DNA from: Lineus longissimus
Taxonomy: Eukaryota > Nemertea > Pilidiophora > Heteronemertea > Lineidae
Direction of reading: 5' to 3'
Assembly (NCBI RefSeq): GCF_910592395.1
Contig: NC_088314.1
Location: forward strand, 17,891,998 to 17,955,997
DNA length: 64,000 nucleotides
The number at the start of each line of letters is the position of its first letter. Position 1 is the stretch's first letter. A program made the translations under genes and the position numbers. Positions 32,303 through 43,672 of the stretch are shown in pieces. The notes beneath the pieces were generated by a model. It saw nothing but the letters and a program-made list of their open reading frames with translations, had not been told where the DNA came from and searched no databases.

Positions 32303-34395
32303 ATGAAGGTAGCCCTGGTTCTCATGGGCTGTGTGCTCGTGGCCAATGCTCAGATGCGAGCTACTACGATGAGGCCGGGGTCCGTCACGGGAGGTGCTGG
32401 AAATGGTATGACAGGCGGCGCTGGAAATGGTATGACAGGCGGCGCTGGAAATGGTAATGGTGGCTCCGAGCCAGACAAACAGTGGCCTCCAGTATTCTGG
32501 AGACCTCCAACTGAATCAAAGGCTTCCTGCGACTCAAAGGACGGTGATGCTGGTGTTGATGCTATCACCAAAATCATTGCTGCTCTGGTCACCTCGCAGA
32601 TGGGCGGGAACGGCAAAAATGGTGGAGATGGCGGAAACGGTGGAAACGGTGGAAACGGCGGAAACGGCGGAAATAACGGCAACGGCGGTACGGGAGGAAA
32701 CGGTGGAAACGGCGGAAATGGCGGAAATAACGGCAACGGCGGTATGGGAGGAAACGGTGGAATGGGTGGAAGAAACACAACTATTCTTGATATGCTCAAA
32801 AGAAATATTACAAATGAACTAGCTCAATCAAAACAGATGATGGACATGTTCACTTCTGTCATGAAGCAATTGTTCGGTGAGGATATGGTTGATGACAATG
32901 AGAAAGCTGATCCCAAAGACTTGATGAAGATGGTGATGCGTGCATTGAGCTTTCAAGACAAATATGAAGAAGCTGTAAAGAACTATATGTTTGTGGTAGA
33001 GAAATCTACTATTATGCTCGCAGGTGAAGCGGACAAGACCGCCTATGAGAGATTCTTAGAATTTTCCATTAGGTTAAACAAAGGTAATTTAACTGAGAAG
33101 GCACTTACTATGTACAATAATATTTTTTTTGGTTTCTGGCAGAGCACTTTGGGTACTGAAAAAACATTAGATCGCGCAGCTTTGCTCGGTCTTGCTCTTG
33201 ATCGCATTCTCCTTGCACCTGCAAAGGGCAAAGATGACGATGAGTCCAAACCCGAGCCTGAACCCGACATGGAAAACGCCGAAAAGTTATACGACGCACT
33301 GACCGACATGGATTCCGAGGCTGGCAAGAAGTTAAAGGAGGTTATGGAAAAACTCCTTGAAGCATTCGAACTCGAGTCTTTCGATGCTGGGCGACTCCTT
33401 CAAGGTTATAAAGAAATGGTTTTCGCTGATGTCAGCAAAGAAGACATGATGAAGTACCTCGGCCGGAAGTTCATGGAATGCGGCGGTACCATGGAATATG
33501 GCAAAGCCTACATGATGAAGCTTGCAGAGATGCTGGAAGGAAAGAGAAGGAAGAGGGATGCTAAAGATGAAAAATGTGATATGACCGACGATACCAAGGT
33601 GTGGGCTGCAATCATCCCCAGGATGACTGAGGAGGACAAAGGCAAGGTCATAGAGGCTGTCAAGGTCATCTATGATTTCAATGACGGCAAGGTTGATGCC
33701 GAATACATGGAGTTAGCTGTGGCGATGGGAGAATTCTTCAATGGTTTTGACGACTCTAAACCTGAACCAGAAGGAAGTGGCAAGCCTGAACCAGAGGGAA
33801 GTGGTTCATCTGGTAAAGAAGGAAGTGGTGAGCCAGAACCAGAGGGAAGTGGTTCATCTGAAGAAAAACCTGAAATGACCATGCGAGAGGTTGCTGAGAA
33901 ATTAATTGAATCAATTACGGACAAGGACTCTCCTCTCCGAAAGATGACGGTCGACGCAATTGAAGAGGTACTGAGGGTGTTCAACTTCACTGGTTTTGAC
34001 GCTGATCAACTTGTCACAGGGTACGCCGCCCTGAGCATGGGCGACGGCAGCAAGGATGACATGATTGCATACACCGAGAACATGATGAGGGTTTGTGGTG
34101 GCTATGACGGTATGAATGAAGCTTACTTCAAAGCGATACTTGGGGTGTTTGACGGTGATAGAATGAGTTCAAATGCATCTGTTTCATCACCGATGGCTAT
34201 GAAGGATGACAGCTGTGATGTGTCTGCGGTGGTAGACATATGGAAGGGAATCATGGACGGTATGCCTGACGCAATGCAGGAGAAGGTGGCAATGGTCTTC
34301 AGGACTCTCAGTGGCTTCATGGATGGAAAAATTGAGGACAAATACATGAATCTCGCTATGCGCTTAAATGAGATGAATACAGCTATCAAAGGTGG

Positions 34396-34435
<40 letters not shown>

Positions 34436-36394
34436 GATGGTGACTATGAGAAAGCAGACTTCAAGACCATGGCTCAGAGAATCTTCAACGCCATCGCCTT
34501 TGACGACTCCGAGGAACGAAAAGTATTAGCCGGCATCGCAAAAGAATTCATGGGCGCTTTCGATCTCGACAGTACCGTAGATGTCTCAAGTGCCATTAAC
34601 ACGTTCAGGGACACATGGCAAGGTATGGACGAAGATTTCATTGTAAGTTATATTGATGGTCTCCTGAACAACTGCGAAGGAGTGGAAGGTGCATTTGGCG
34701 CAATCATGTCCCAGGTTAAAGATGCCCTCAATCCAGTCACATCACTCCCCGGCACCCGTGCTCCATCTTCATGCGACGTCTCCCTCTTCGTAGCCAAAGC
34801 TGCACAAGCCGTTGGCAACAACATGGATATGGTGACCAGAGTCAAGGCTTTGGGGGCGCTCATGAACATCACGAATATGCTGGAGGGTAAGGACAGTGGA
34901 GACAGCAAGCTCGCTGAGAACTTCAAAGAATTCTTGAAAGCGCTGATGGAGAAAGAAGGGGAAGACAATGGTGGTCAGGGTGGCTATACCACTGAGCAAC
35001 AGTTGAGATATGTCGTCAGCAGAGTCGTCATGGCTGTCAAGGATGAAAAGTCTATTCATCGCGATTTCTGGTCGAGGATAGTCTACGGAACCTTGTGGGA
35101 CTTCGGTGTCTACTTAGAATCGCTAGAAACGGTCCACGAGATGATGAATGCAGTCCGCGATGCTTTTGATGACACAGATGCTATGGACCTGGAAGAGTAT
35201 GCCATGGGATTGCTTAATGACTGCGATGGCTTCGTCGGCATGTTCAGTGAAACCAAACAAAAGGTTAAAGAACTTCTTACATCGAGAAAGAAGAGAGATG
35301 CAAAATGCGACGTCTCTATCCTTGCTGCTAAGATCAAAGGCTTAGTTGACGAACTTGACGTCCAGACCCAAATGACGACTTACAATATTCTAGGTAATCT
35401 AACCAAGATGCTTGTGGGTGAAGATAGAAACGCTAGCAATGGTATGGCTAGATCTGTAGCGACCTGGCTTCAGATTTTCACTGAGAATGACTATGGGGTG
35501 TCCCTCCTCGCTGGCATTACCCGAGTCCTAGACGAAGCCCCAATTCCAATTGTTGCCGAAGCAATGAGTGACCTCATGGGAGTATTTTCGATTCCTGAAT
35601 GGTACGACCAAAGATTTATGGCCATGTACCACACCATCACAACAATGACTCTAGCTAATGTGTCGAACCCTGACCAGGAGATGCATAACCTCCTCCACAT
35701 GATGATGAATGAGAAAGACGTTGAGATTTTTATGAATATCTTGGGTGTCGTAAACAACACAATGGACCCACGTTACAATGGCCTCCTTCGCTTGCTTAAA
35801 ACCCTTGACGAGAATGACGGCGACATGTTGAGACATGTTATGAAGTTCGGCAAGAAGTACCCTGAAGCTGGTGTCATGTTCGCAAAGGTTGTAGAACTAG
35901 CCGACGGCGATTCTATGCCTGGTATGTTGTTGCATCAACTCCTAATGATGTTGAACCGTCTCCCAGGTGACAACAGCGAGACTGTCCGAGAGGTGATATA
36001 CCTCGTTCTATCCTGGAACGAAACGATGAGTATGGGTGGCGATGAGGGCGGAAACATGGGCGGAAGCACGGGCGGCAACATGGGTTGCAACATGGGTGGA
36101 AACATGGGCGGAAACACGGGCGGCAACATGGGTTGCAACATGGGTGGAAACATGGGGTGCAACATGGGGTGCAACATGGGTGGTAACAATGGTGGAAACA
36201 TGGGCGGCAACACAGGTGGAAACATGGGAAACAACATGGAAGGGCAAACTAATATGCTGACGAAATTGATCAAAACTTTGGTAGGCAGCAACGAAAATAT
36301 CCTGAAAAAGGTCGTAGGTGAGATTATGGGTGGTATGGGTGGTGAAGAGGCCGATTACGATTCAATGGCAGAAAGGATCAAGGACATGATGTAA
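32303..36394 (+). CDS. Large secreted modular protein A (1363 aa), function unknown
   Basis: I do not recognise this family. A signal peptide 'MKVALVLMGCVLVANAQ' starts the protein. Next are 'GGAGNGM' repeats, a Pro/Trp patch, and a Gly/Asn tract (about 110-155). Then come helical modules that start with Cys-Asp and end with Cys before Gly or Glu/Asp-Gly: C76-C393 (with the long insert), C425-C598, C638-C791, C824-C974, plus a fifth starting at C1002 without its partner Cys. In modules 2-4 an acidic or Gly/Ser/Pro low-complexity stretch sits mid-module ('KPEPEGSGSSG', a poly-Asp run, 'EDNGGQGG'). RRKR (415-418) and RKKR (995-998) before module starts look like furin sites. The C-terminal part (about 1242-1315) repeats 'GGNMG' and 'GCNMG'. 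Several N-glycosylation sequons. The whole CDS is one exon; an acceptor 'tttatttttcag' ends at 32271, 31 bp before the ATG, so a 5' UTR intron is likely. An extracellular matrix, adhesive or mucus role is inference only. Confidence 0.88.
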
Positions 36395-37070
36395 GAGAAA
36401 AACAAACAACTGCCAGGGGTATTCCTTATGGTACATTGGTCAGTTTGGCGATTTTACTAAAATTATAAATGGGCATAGTTTTTTTTCTGCAACCCTGAGA
36501 AAATCTGGCAGAAATCTATTTTTGTAGCCACGGCACACGATCAAATTATTGTTCATCAAATTTCTGATGTCAACTCAGGTCTTAAATGTGGTCTCTATTT
36601 TCAAGCCATGGCCTCTAAATCCAGGTGGACAGAAAATTCGATCGTGTGCAGTGGGAAAGTGACGTATGTATAAAGTGACGTTTCCAATTATTTTTGGGAC
36701 ACGAACATTTTACTGGAAGTACATGTAGAATCAATTCTGAGCAGTTGGATTATAATCACGCCGAGTAATGAAAAAGTGTACAAATGTTTTAACATTCAAA
36801 TGTCTCCCGAAATCGTGATGTGTAGCATAGAGAAGTCTTTACTGTGTTCTTCGTGGTGACATGCTCTGTATAAATTACGAGATTCAATCACTTTATGGGT
36901 GTGTTGTCAGGTCACTGCGGTGGGCCTTTGCCGAGATATTAAAGAATGGGTCACAATATCTTGTTTTAAAATGGAAATGAATGTTGATCAAATTGATCAC
37001 ACTCACATTATACAATGTGTTATTCTAACTCCAAATATTGCAATCATTTGTTCGAGTATGTACTTCCTGT

Positions 37071-37076
37071 AATAAA
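37071..37076 (+). terminator. Candidate poly(A) signal, gene A
   Basis: AATAAA conserved at the matching place in copy B (44668) and followed by T-rich sequence ('ctgttttatctc'). About 680 bp after the stop; a nearer signal is not obvious in copy A. Confidence 0.4.
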
Positions 37077-38405
37077 TTTTATTTCCACATATATTTTTCT
37101 GTTTTATCTCTTGCAAATACAGTATAGAGGGTGCGGCTTTTGGATGCAACCGAAAATGTACACAAACAATCAACGAACTGTTTGTGTACACTTTTGGATG
37201 AGGATCTGTAGAAGACACGTGAAAGTAGGGGGGCGCACTGAAAAAACTTTACTCTCCGCAAAATAACTGAAGCATCTTGAGTTTCAGCTATTTTCACCCC
37301 TAAACAAACAACATGCTACAAAAAATATCGAGAGCGTAGCATCAAACCACTGCATGGAACATGCGAGGATGACGAAAACGGGGGAAGTCGCATAATGCGC
37401 CACCCCCTAAATCGGCCACTTGGTATAAGGAATGGGTTAAAACCTGCTCTTTTTCTGAAAGTTCCACTCGTGCTAGAATGTTGCAAGATTTTATATATCA
37501 TTGACCTGTCTACAAAAACAATCCACCCAAAACTATTAATATAGAAAGGGTCGTCCCCAAAAACCCTCAAAAACCCTGCCCTGTACTGTTGACACTGAAC
37601 AGGCACTAGGCACTACCTGGCCCTTACAGTAAAACGCCCCACCGACCCATGTTTTGACCTTCAAACACAGTATGCATCCCACCATAATTTTCAAGTCCCT
37701 TTTGAAAACCAATCGTCCACAACAGAGCTAATTCGCTAATTCGCGATTATAGAACTGGACAAGAAGTGGGAAAACCGACACGTCTTGGCACAGAAGGAAG
37801 ACGGCCGCTCCACTGAGAGGACCTTGGGAGGATTTTGTTTCGATTCACCTTTCCTCTGCCCATCTTAGAGGAAAAACAAGGACCTAACCTGGACATAAAA
37901 CACGGTAGGTTTATACACGACCAATATTGGCCGGAGTTGTCATAAGTCGTGATTCACTTGTCACAAGTTGACTGATTTAGGCTTGAAAACACGACGTGAG
38001 GGTAAAAATAGACTCTTTCACCAGTCTCCTCCATTCAGTCACGGACTAGGCCTTTTGGGTGAAAAGTGACATCGTGAATCGTATGTCAACCGCTCTTCGG
38101 AAATGACTTTTTCGTTATTCATGTCACGCATGATGTGAACAGACACGTAACATGTGAAAACGTGAACTGGATCATCGCAGCTTTGCTTGGGAATTTTGCT
38201 CGATTGGAATACTTTTGGGCACGTCGATATGCCCGGCAAAATCGTGAATCAAATAAATACAAGTGATAGGTGCGCGTATAATGGTAAGGAACTTTATTAG
38301 AACTCCCGTGATAAGCAAATTTTATACCAATGCCTCTACAAACCAATTCCTCTACAAACGCCCCTTGTCTCTGTTTGAAACATACGGCACCCCGTTCTCT
38401 TGACT

Positions 38406-38563
38406 GTTGTATAGTACCCCTAGGTATATGGCACGGCTTGAACCGCCGGCCATGAGGGAATTCCTTTATGGCCCAGTGGTTGGCGCGTTGGCCCCAGAGT
38501 TGAAGTTAAGCAACGTTGAGTGCGGTCAACCTTTGGATCGGTGACAGGCGCGTACAATACAAC
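38406..38563 (+). mobile_element. 5S rRNA-like short element with inverted ends, copy 1
   Basis: Ends 'gttgtatagtacc' and 'gcgcgtacaatacaac' are near-perfect inverses. Internal 'gaagttaagcaacgttgag' and 'tttggatcggtgacaggcg' match the 5S rRNA internal promoter (box A and box C) in order and spacing, and 'ccggccatgaggg' resembles the 5S start. Copy A has the uninterrupted site 'cttgactctgacc' (about 31096-31108), so this 158-bp piece is a clean insertion. Other copies at 45171-45326 and 45424-45579. Confidence 0.7.
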
Positions 38564-39481
38564 TCTGACCTCCTTGTCCTTCCATGTCCTCTTCTTCTTG
38601 CTCTGTTTACGAACACGGCCATCGCAAATTGGACTCCCGGGGCAGTCCATTGGGTCATACTAAACTCGAAATCGTAAATAATTTGGGACATTTTCGGCCA
38701 ACAATCTTTTTGAGCAGTTTATAGTTTGCCAACAGTTTTCGTCGCTATATAGGCATCACATGTCCGACATGCCTCATATAACATTAATATCTTATTGCCA
38801 TGTTCAGGCCAACTTTTAACGTAAAGGTGTGTTATAAAGGCCTACTCCTGGTGTCCTTAATTAATAGGGCTTTTGTAATATGTTACGTCAATCATGTAAA
38901 CAAAGTTAGAGCTGAACTGCCTGAGCGATAATCCGCCGGCAAGTTCGAGAGGAAGAACTCCGGACCCGTGACTTCATCATAAACATCAAAATCAGCACTT
39001 TGTCCCTCGATCGTTCCTCAGCAATGACACTGAGTTGCAGTCGGAAATGTCCCCCGAAGGCAATGTTTTTCCGGCCCAATTTGTACACATGTACTAACAA
39101 ATTATGCTAAATGTACAAAATGCTTATATGGTTCTTTAGAAACCATGACCATCGATACGAGATTAAACGCTCATAATAGAATATTTGTTCCCCGGACATT
39201 TTATCCTAGGATTTTTCAAATACCAGAGTCAGTCGTATGCTCCTCCCCTCGCACCCAGTGCCGAGTGTTGCACTGAAGTTCAGGATAAGAAATAGCACAG
39301 GGCCTGCTTGAGTGTGGACAGCATTCAAGCACCATATAGCTCTGCTAAGATAGCATAACTCCAGAATCAGAAAAGTAGAGATATACCTATTTCCCCTCGA
39401 ATGTCCGCAAAAGGATAATCATTTTAAGACTTACTGTCTTTATTTTTCAGCTACCAATTGCAAGACAATTAAACTAAGAAG

Positions 39482-42400
39482 ATGAAGGTAGCCCTAGTTC
39501 TCACGGGCTGTGTGCTCGTGGCCAATGCTCAGATGCGAGCTACTACGATGAGGCCGGGGTCCGTCACGGGAGGTGCTGGAAATGGTATGACAGGCGGCGC
39601 TGGAAATGGTAAGACAGGCGGCGCTGGTAACGGTATGACAGGCGGCGCTGGAAATGGTATGGGAGGTGGCGCTGGAAATGGTATGGGAGGCGGCGCTGGA
39701 AATGGTATGGGAGGCGGCGCTGGAAATGGTATGGGAGGTGGCTCCGAGCCAGATTCACGCTGGCCTCCAGTATTCTGGAGACCTCCAACTGAACCAAAGG
39801 CTTCCTGCGGCTCAAAGGACGGTGATGCTGGTGTTGATGCTATCACCAAAATCATTGCTGCTCTGGTCACCTCGCAGATGGGCGGGAACGGCGGAAATGA
39901 CGGAAATGGCGGAAACGGCGGAAATAACGGCAACGGCGGTACGGGAGGAAACGGTGGAATGGGTGGAGGAAACACAACTATTCTTGATATGCTCAAAAAC
40001 AATATTACAAAAGAACTAGCTCAATCAAAACAGATGATGGACATGTTCACTTCTGTCATGAAGCAATTGTTCGGTGAGGATATGGTTGATGACAATGAGA
40101 AAGCTGATCCCAAAGACTTGATGAAGATGGTGATGCGTGCATTGAGCTTTCAAGACAAATATGATGAAGCTATAAAGAACTATATGTTTATGGTAGAGAA
40201 ATCTACTATGATGCTCGCAGGTGAAGCGGACAAGACCGCTCATGAGAGATTCTTAGAATTTTCCATCAGGTTAAACAAAGGTAATTTAACTGAGAAGGCA
40301 CTTACTATGTACAATAATATTTTTTTTGATTTCTGGCAGAGCACTTTGGGTACTGAAAAAACATTAGATCGCGCAGCTTTGCTCGGTCTTGCTCTTGATC
40401 GCATTCTCCTTGCACCTGCAAAGGGCAAAGATGACGATGAGTCCAAACCCGAGCCTGAACCCGAAATGGAAAACGCCGAAAAGTTATACGACGCACTGAC
40501 CGACATGGATTCCGAGGCTGGCAAGAAGTTAAAGGAGGTTATGGAAAAACTCCTTGAAGCATTCGACCTCGAGTCTTTCGATGCTGGGCGACTCCTTCAA
40601 GGTTATAAAGAAATAGTTTTCAGTGATGTCAGCAAAGAAGCCATGATGAAGTACTACGGCAGGAAGTTGATGGAATGCGGCGGTACCATGGAATATGGCA
40701 AAGCCTACATGATGAAGCTTGCAGAGATGCTGGAAGGAAAGAGAAGGAAGAGGGATGCTAAAGATGAAAAATGTGATATGACCGACGATACCAAGGTGTG
40801 GGCTGCAATCATCCCCAGGATGACTGAGGAGGACAAAGGCAAGGTCATAGAGGCTGTCAAGGTCATCTATGATTTCAATGACGGCAAGGTTGATGCCGAA
40901 TACATGGAGTTAGCTGTGGCGATGGGAGAATTCTTCAATGGTTTTGACGACTCTAAACCTGAACCAGAAGGAAGTGGCAAGCCTGAACCAGAGGGAAGTG
41001 GTTCATCTGGTAAAGAAGGAAGTGGTGAGCCAGAACCAGAGGGAAGTGGTTCATCTGGTAAAGAAGGAAGTGGCAAGCCTGAACCAGAGGGAAGTGGTTC
41101 ATCTGAAGAAAAACCTGAAATAACCTTGCGAGAGGTTGCTGAGAAAAGAATTGAATCAATTACAGACAAGGACTCTCCTCTCCGAAAGATGACGGTCGTT
41201 GCAATGGAAGAGGTACTGAGGGTGTTCAACTTCACTGGCTTTGACGCTGATCAGCTTGTCACAGAGTATGGCGCTCTGAGCCTGGGTGGCGGCAGCAAGG
41301 ATGACTTGATTGCAATAAGCGAGTACCTGATGAGGGTTTGTGGTGGCTATGACGGTTTGAATGCAGCTTACTTCAAAGCGGTACTTCGGGTGTTTCGCGG
41401 TGATAAAACGGAGATGGGTTCAAATGGATCTGTTTCATCACCGATGGCTATGAAGGATGACAGCTGTGATGTGTCTGTGGTGGCAGACATGTGGAAGGTA
41501 ATCATTGCCGGTATGTCTGACACATTGCAGGAGAAGGTGGCATTGGTCATCAGGACTCTCAGTGGCTTCATGGATGGAAAAATTGAGGACAAATACATGA
41601 CTCTCGCTATGCGCTTTAATGAGATGAATATGGCTATCAAAGGTGGGGATGATCACGATGATGATGAAGATGAGAAAGATGAGAAAGCAGACTACAGGAC
41701 CATGGCTCAGAGAATCTTTAACGCCATCGCCTCTGACGACTCCGAGGAACGAAAAATATTAGCCGGCATCGCAAAAGAATTCACGGGCGCTTTCGATCTC
41801 GACAATACCGTAGATGTCTCAAGTGCCATTAACACGTTCAGGGACACATGGCAAGGTATGGACGAAGATGTCATTGTAAGTTATATTGATGGTCTCCTGA
41901 ACAACTGCGAAGGAGTGGAAGGTGCATTTGGCGCGATCATGTCCCAGGTTAAAGATGCCCTCAATCCAGTCACATCACTCCCCGGCACCCGTGCTCCATC
42001 TTCATGCGACGTCTCCCTCTTCGTTGCCAAAGCTGCACAAGCCATTGGCAACAACATGGATATGGTGACCAGAGTCAAGGCTTTGGGGGCGCTCATGAAC
42101 ATCACGAATATGCTGGAGGGTAAGGACAGTGGAGACAGCAAGCTCGCTGAGAACTTCAAAGAATTCTTGAAATCGCTGATGGAGAAAGAAGGGAAAGACA
42201 ATGGTGGTCAGGGTGGCTATACCATTGAGCAACAGTTGAGATATGTCGTCAGCAGAGTCGTCATGGCTGTCAAGGATGAAAAGTCTATTCATCGCAATTT
42301 CTGGTCGAGGATAGTCTACGGAACCTTGTGGGACTTCGGTGTCTACTTAGAATCGCTAGAAAAGGTCCACGAGATGATGAATGCAGTCCGCGATGCTTTT

Positions 42401-43591
42401 GATGACACAGATGCTATGGACCTGGAAGAGTATGCCATGGGATTGCTTAATGACTGCGATGGCTTCGTTGGCATGTTCAGTGAAACCCAACAAAAGATTA
42501 AAGAACTTCTTAAATCGAGAAAGAAGAGAGATGCAAAATGCGACGTCTCTATCCTTGCTGCTAAGATCAAAGGCTTAGTTGACGATCTTGACGTCAAGAC
42601 CCAAATAACGACTTACAATATTCTAGGTAACCTAACCAAGAAGCTTGAGGTTGAAGATAGAAACGCTCCCAAGAGTAGGCCTAGATCTGTAGCAACTTGG
42701 CTTCAGATTTTCACTGAGAATGACTATGGGGTGTCCCTCCTCGCTGGCATTACCCGAGTCCTAGACGAAGCCCCAATTCCAATTGTTGCCGAAGCAATGA
42801 GTGACCTCATGGGAGTATTTTCGATTCCTGAATGGTACGACCAAAGATTTATGGCCATGTACCACACCATCACAACAATGACTCTAGCTAATGTGTCGAA
42901 CCCTGACCAGGAGATGCATAACCTCCTCCACATAATGATGAATGAGAAAGACGCTGAGGTTTTTATGTATATCTTGGGGGTCGTAAACAACACAATGGAC
43001 CCACGTTACAATGGCCTCCTTAGCTTGCTTAAAACCCTTGACGAGAATGATGGCGACATGTTGAGACATGTTTTTGAGTTCGAAAAGAAGTACCCTGGAG
43101 CTGGTGTCATGTTCGCAAAGGTTGTAGAACTAGCCGAAGGCGATTCTATGCGTGGTATGTTTTTGCATCAACTCCTAATGATGTTGAACCGTCTCCCAGG
43201 TGACAACAGCGAGACTGTCCGAGAGGTGATATACCTCGTTCTATCCTGGAACGAAACGATGAGTATGGGTGGCGATGAGGGCGGAAACATGGGCGGAAAC
43301 ACGGGCGGCAACATGGGTTGCAACATGGGTGGAAACATGGGGTGCAACATGGGGTGCAACATGGGGTGCAACATGGGTGGTAACAATGGTGGAAACATGG
43401 GCGGCAACACAGGCGGAAACATGGGAAACAACATGGGTGGGCAAACTGATATGCTAACGAAATTGATCAAAACTTTGGTAGGCAGCAACGAAAATGTCCT
43501 CAAAAAGGTCGTAGGTGAGATTATGGGTGGTATGGGCGGTAAAGAGGCCGATTACGATTCCATGGCAGAAAGGATCAAGGACATGATGTAA
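39482..43591 (+). CDS. Large secreted modular protein B (1369 aa), paralogue of A
   Basis: Tandem paralogue of the gene at 32303, with the same signal peptide, module order, Cys-Asp module starts, dibasic sites (RRKR near 421-424, RKKR near 1013-1016) and C-terminal GNMG/GCNMG repeats. Differences cluster in the low-complexity tracts: more N-terminal GGAGNGM copies, a shorter Gly/Asn tract, one extra GSGSSGKEGSGKPEPE unit, His/Glu/Lys interrupting the poly-Asp run, and a shorter C-terminal tail. The long helical parts are highly similar, with scattered substitutions (for example 'YYGRKLMECGG' for 'YLGRKFMECGG'). No stop or frameshift, so the gene looks intact and under selection (inference). 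Same splice acceptor 31 bp before the ATG (ends at 39450). A nearby AATAAA is at 43667. Function unknown; co-expression with A is likely but not shown. Confidence 0.88.
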   Translation: MKVALVLTGCVLVANAQMRATTMRPGSVTGGAGNGMTGGAGNGKTGGAGNGMTGGAGNGMGGGAGNGMGGGAGNGMGGGAGNGMGGGSEPDSRWPPVFWRPPTEPKASCGSKDGDAGVDAITKIIAALVTSQMGGNGGNDGNGGNGGNNGNGGTGGNGGMGGGNTTILDMLKNNITKELAQSKQMMDMFTSVMKQLFGEDMVDDNEKADPKDLMKMVMRALSFQDKYDEAIKNYMFMVEKSTMMLAGEADKTAHERFLEFSIRLNKGNLTEKALTMYNNIFFDFWQSTLGTEKTLDRAALLGLALDRILLAPAKGKDDDESKPEPEPEMENAEKLYDALTDMDSEAGKKLKEVMEKLLEAFDLESFDAGRLLQGYKEIVFSDVSKEAMMKYYGRKLMECGGTMEYGKAYMMKLAEMLEGKRRKRDAKDEKCDMTDDTKVWAAIIPRMTEEDKGKVIEAVKVIYDFNDGKVDAEYMELAVAMGEFFNGFDDSKPEPEGSGKPEPEGSGSSGKEGSGEPEPEGSGSSGKEGSGKPEPEGSGSSEEKPEITLREVAEKRIESITDKDSPLRKMTVVAMEEVLRVFNFTGFDADQLVTEYGALSLGGGSKDDLIAISEYLMRVCGGYDGLNAAYFKAVLRVFRGDKTEMGSNGSVSSPMAMKDDSCDVSVVADMWKVIIAGMSDTLQEKVALVIRTLSGFMDGKIEDKYMTLAMRFNEMNMAIKGGDDHDDDEDEKDEKADYRTMAQRIFNAIASDDSEERKILAGIAKEFTGAFDLDNTVDVSSAINTFRDTWQGMDEDVIVSYIDGLLNNCEGVEGAFGAIMSQVKDALNPVTSLPGTRAPSSCDVSLFVAKAAQAIGNNMDMVTRVKALGALMNITNMLEGKDSGDSKLAENFKEFLKSLMEKEGKDNGGQGGYTIEQQLRYVVSRVVMAVKDEKSIHRNFWSRIVYGTLWDFGVYLESLEKVHEMMNAVRDAFDDTDAMDLEEYAMGLLNDCDGFVGMFSETQQKIKELLKSRKKRDAKCDVSILAAKIKGLVDDLDVKTQITTYNILGNLTKKLEVEDRNAPKSRPRSVATWLQIFTENDYGVSLLAGITRVLDEAPIPIVAEAMSDLMGVFSIPEWYDQRFMAMYHTITTMTLANVSNPDQEMHNLLHIMMNEKDAEVFMYILGVVNNTMDPRYNGLLSLLKTLDENDGDMLRHVFEFEKKYPGAGVMFAKVVELAEGDSMRGMFLHQLLMMLNRLPGDNSETVREVIYLVLSWNETMSMGGDEGGNMGGNTGGNMGCNMGGNMGCNMGCNMGCNMGGNNGGNMGGNTGGNMGNNMGGQTDMLTKLIKTLVGSNENVLKKVVGEIMGGMGGKEADYDSMAERIKDMM

Positions 43592-43666
43592 GAGCAAAAC
43601 AAGCCACTTCCACGGGAATTCTTATACATGTATGGTACATGGTCAGTTTAGCAATTCTACTAAAGT

Positions 43667-43672
43667 AATAAA
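43667..43672 (+). terminator. Candidate proximal poly(A) signal, gene B
   Basis: AATAAA 76 bp after the stop codon. The matching place in copy A reads 'attataaat', so proximal polyadenylation may differ between the two genes. A second conserved AATAAA is at 44668-44673. Confidence 0.4.

Larger units (their letters stand above)
29131..37226. repeat. Segmental duplication, copy A (~8.1 kb)
   Basis: Direct tandem duplicate of 37227-44825. Matching landmarks: 'actctccg(a)c(g)aaataact' at 29151/37250, 'catgcgaggatgacgaaaac' at 29256/37358, the secreted-protein ORF, and 'cacttttggatgaggatctg' at 37188/44784. Copy A has its own insertions at 29828-30011 and about 30205-30960. Confidence 0.85.

Noticed and set aside
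32350-36291. Pro/Phe-rich minus-strand ORFs opposite the secreted genes
   Set aside because: Mirror frames of Gly/Asn/Met repeats on the plus strand; no independent support.
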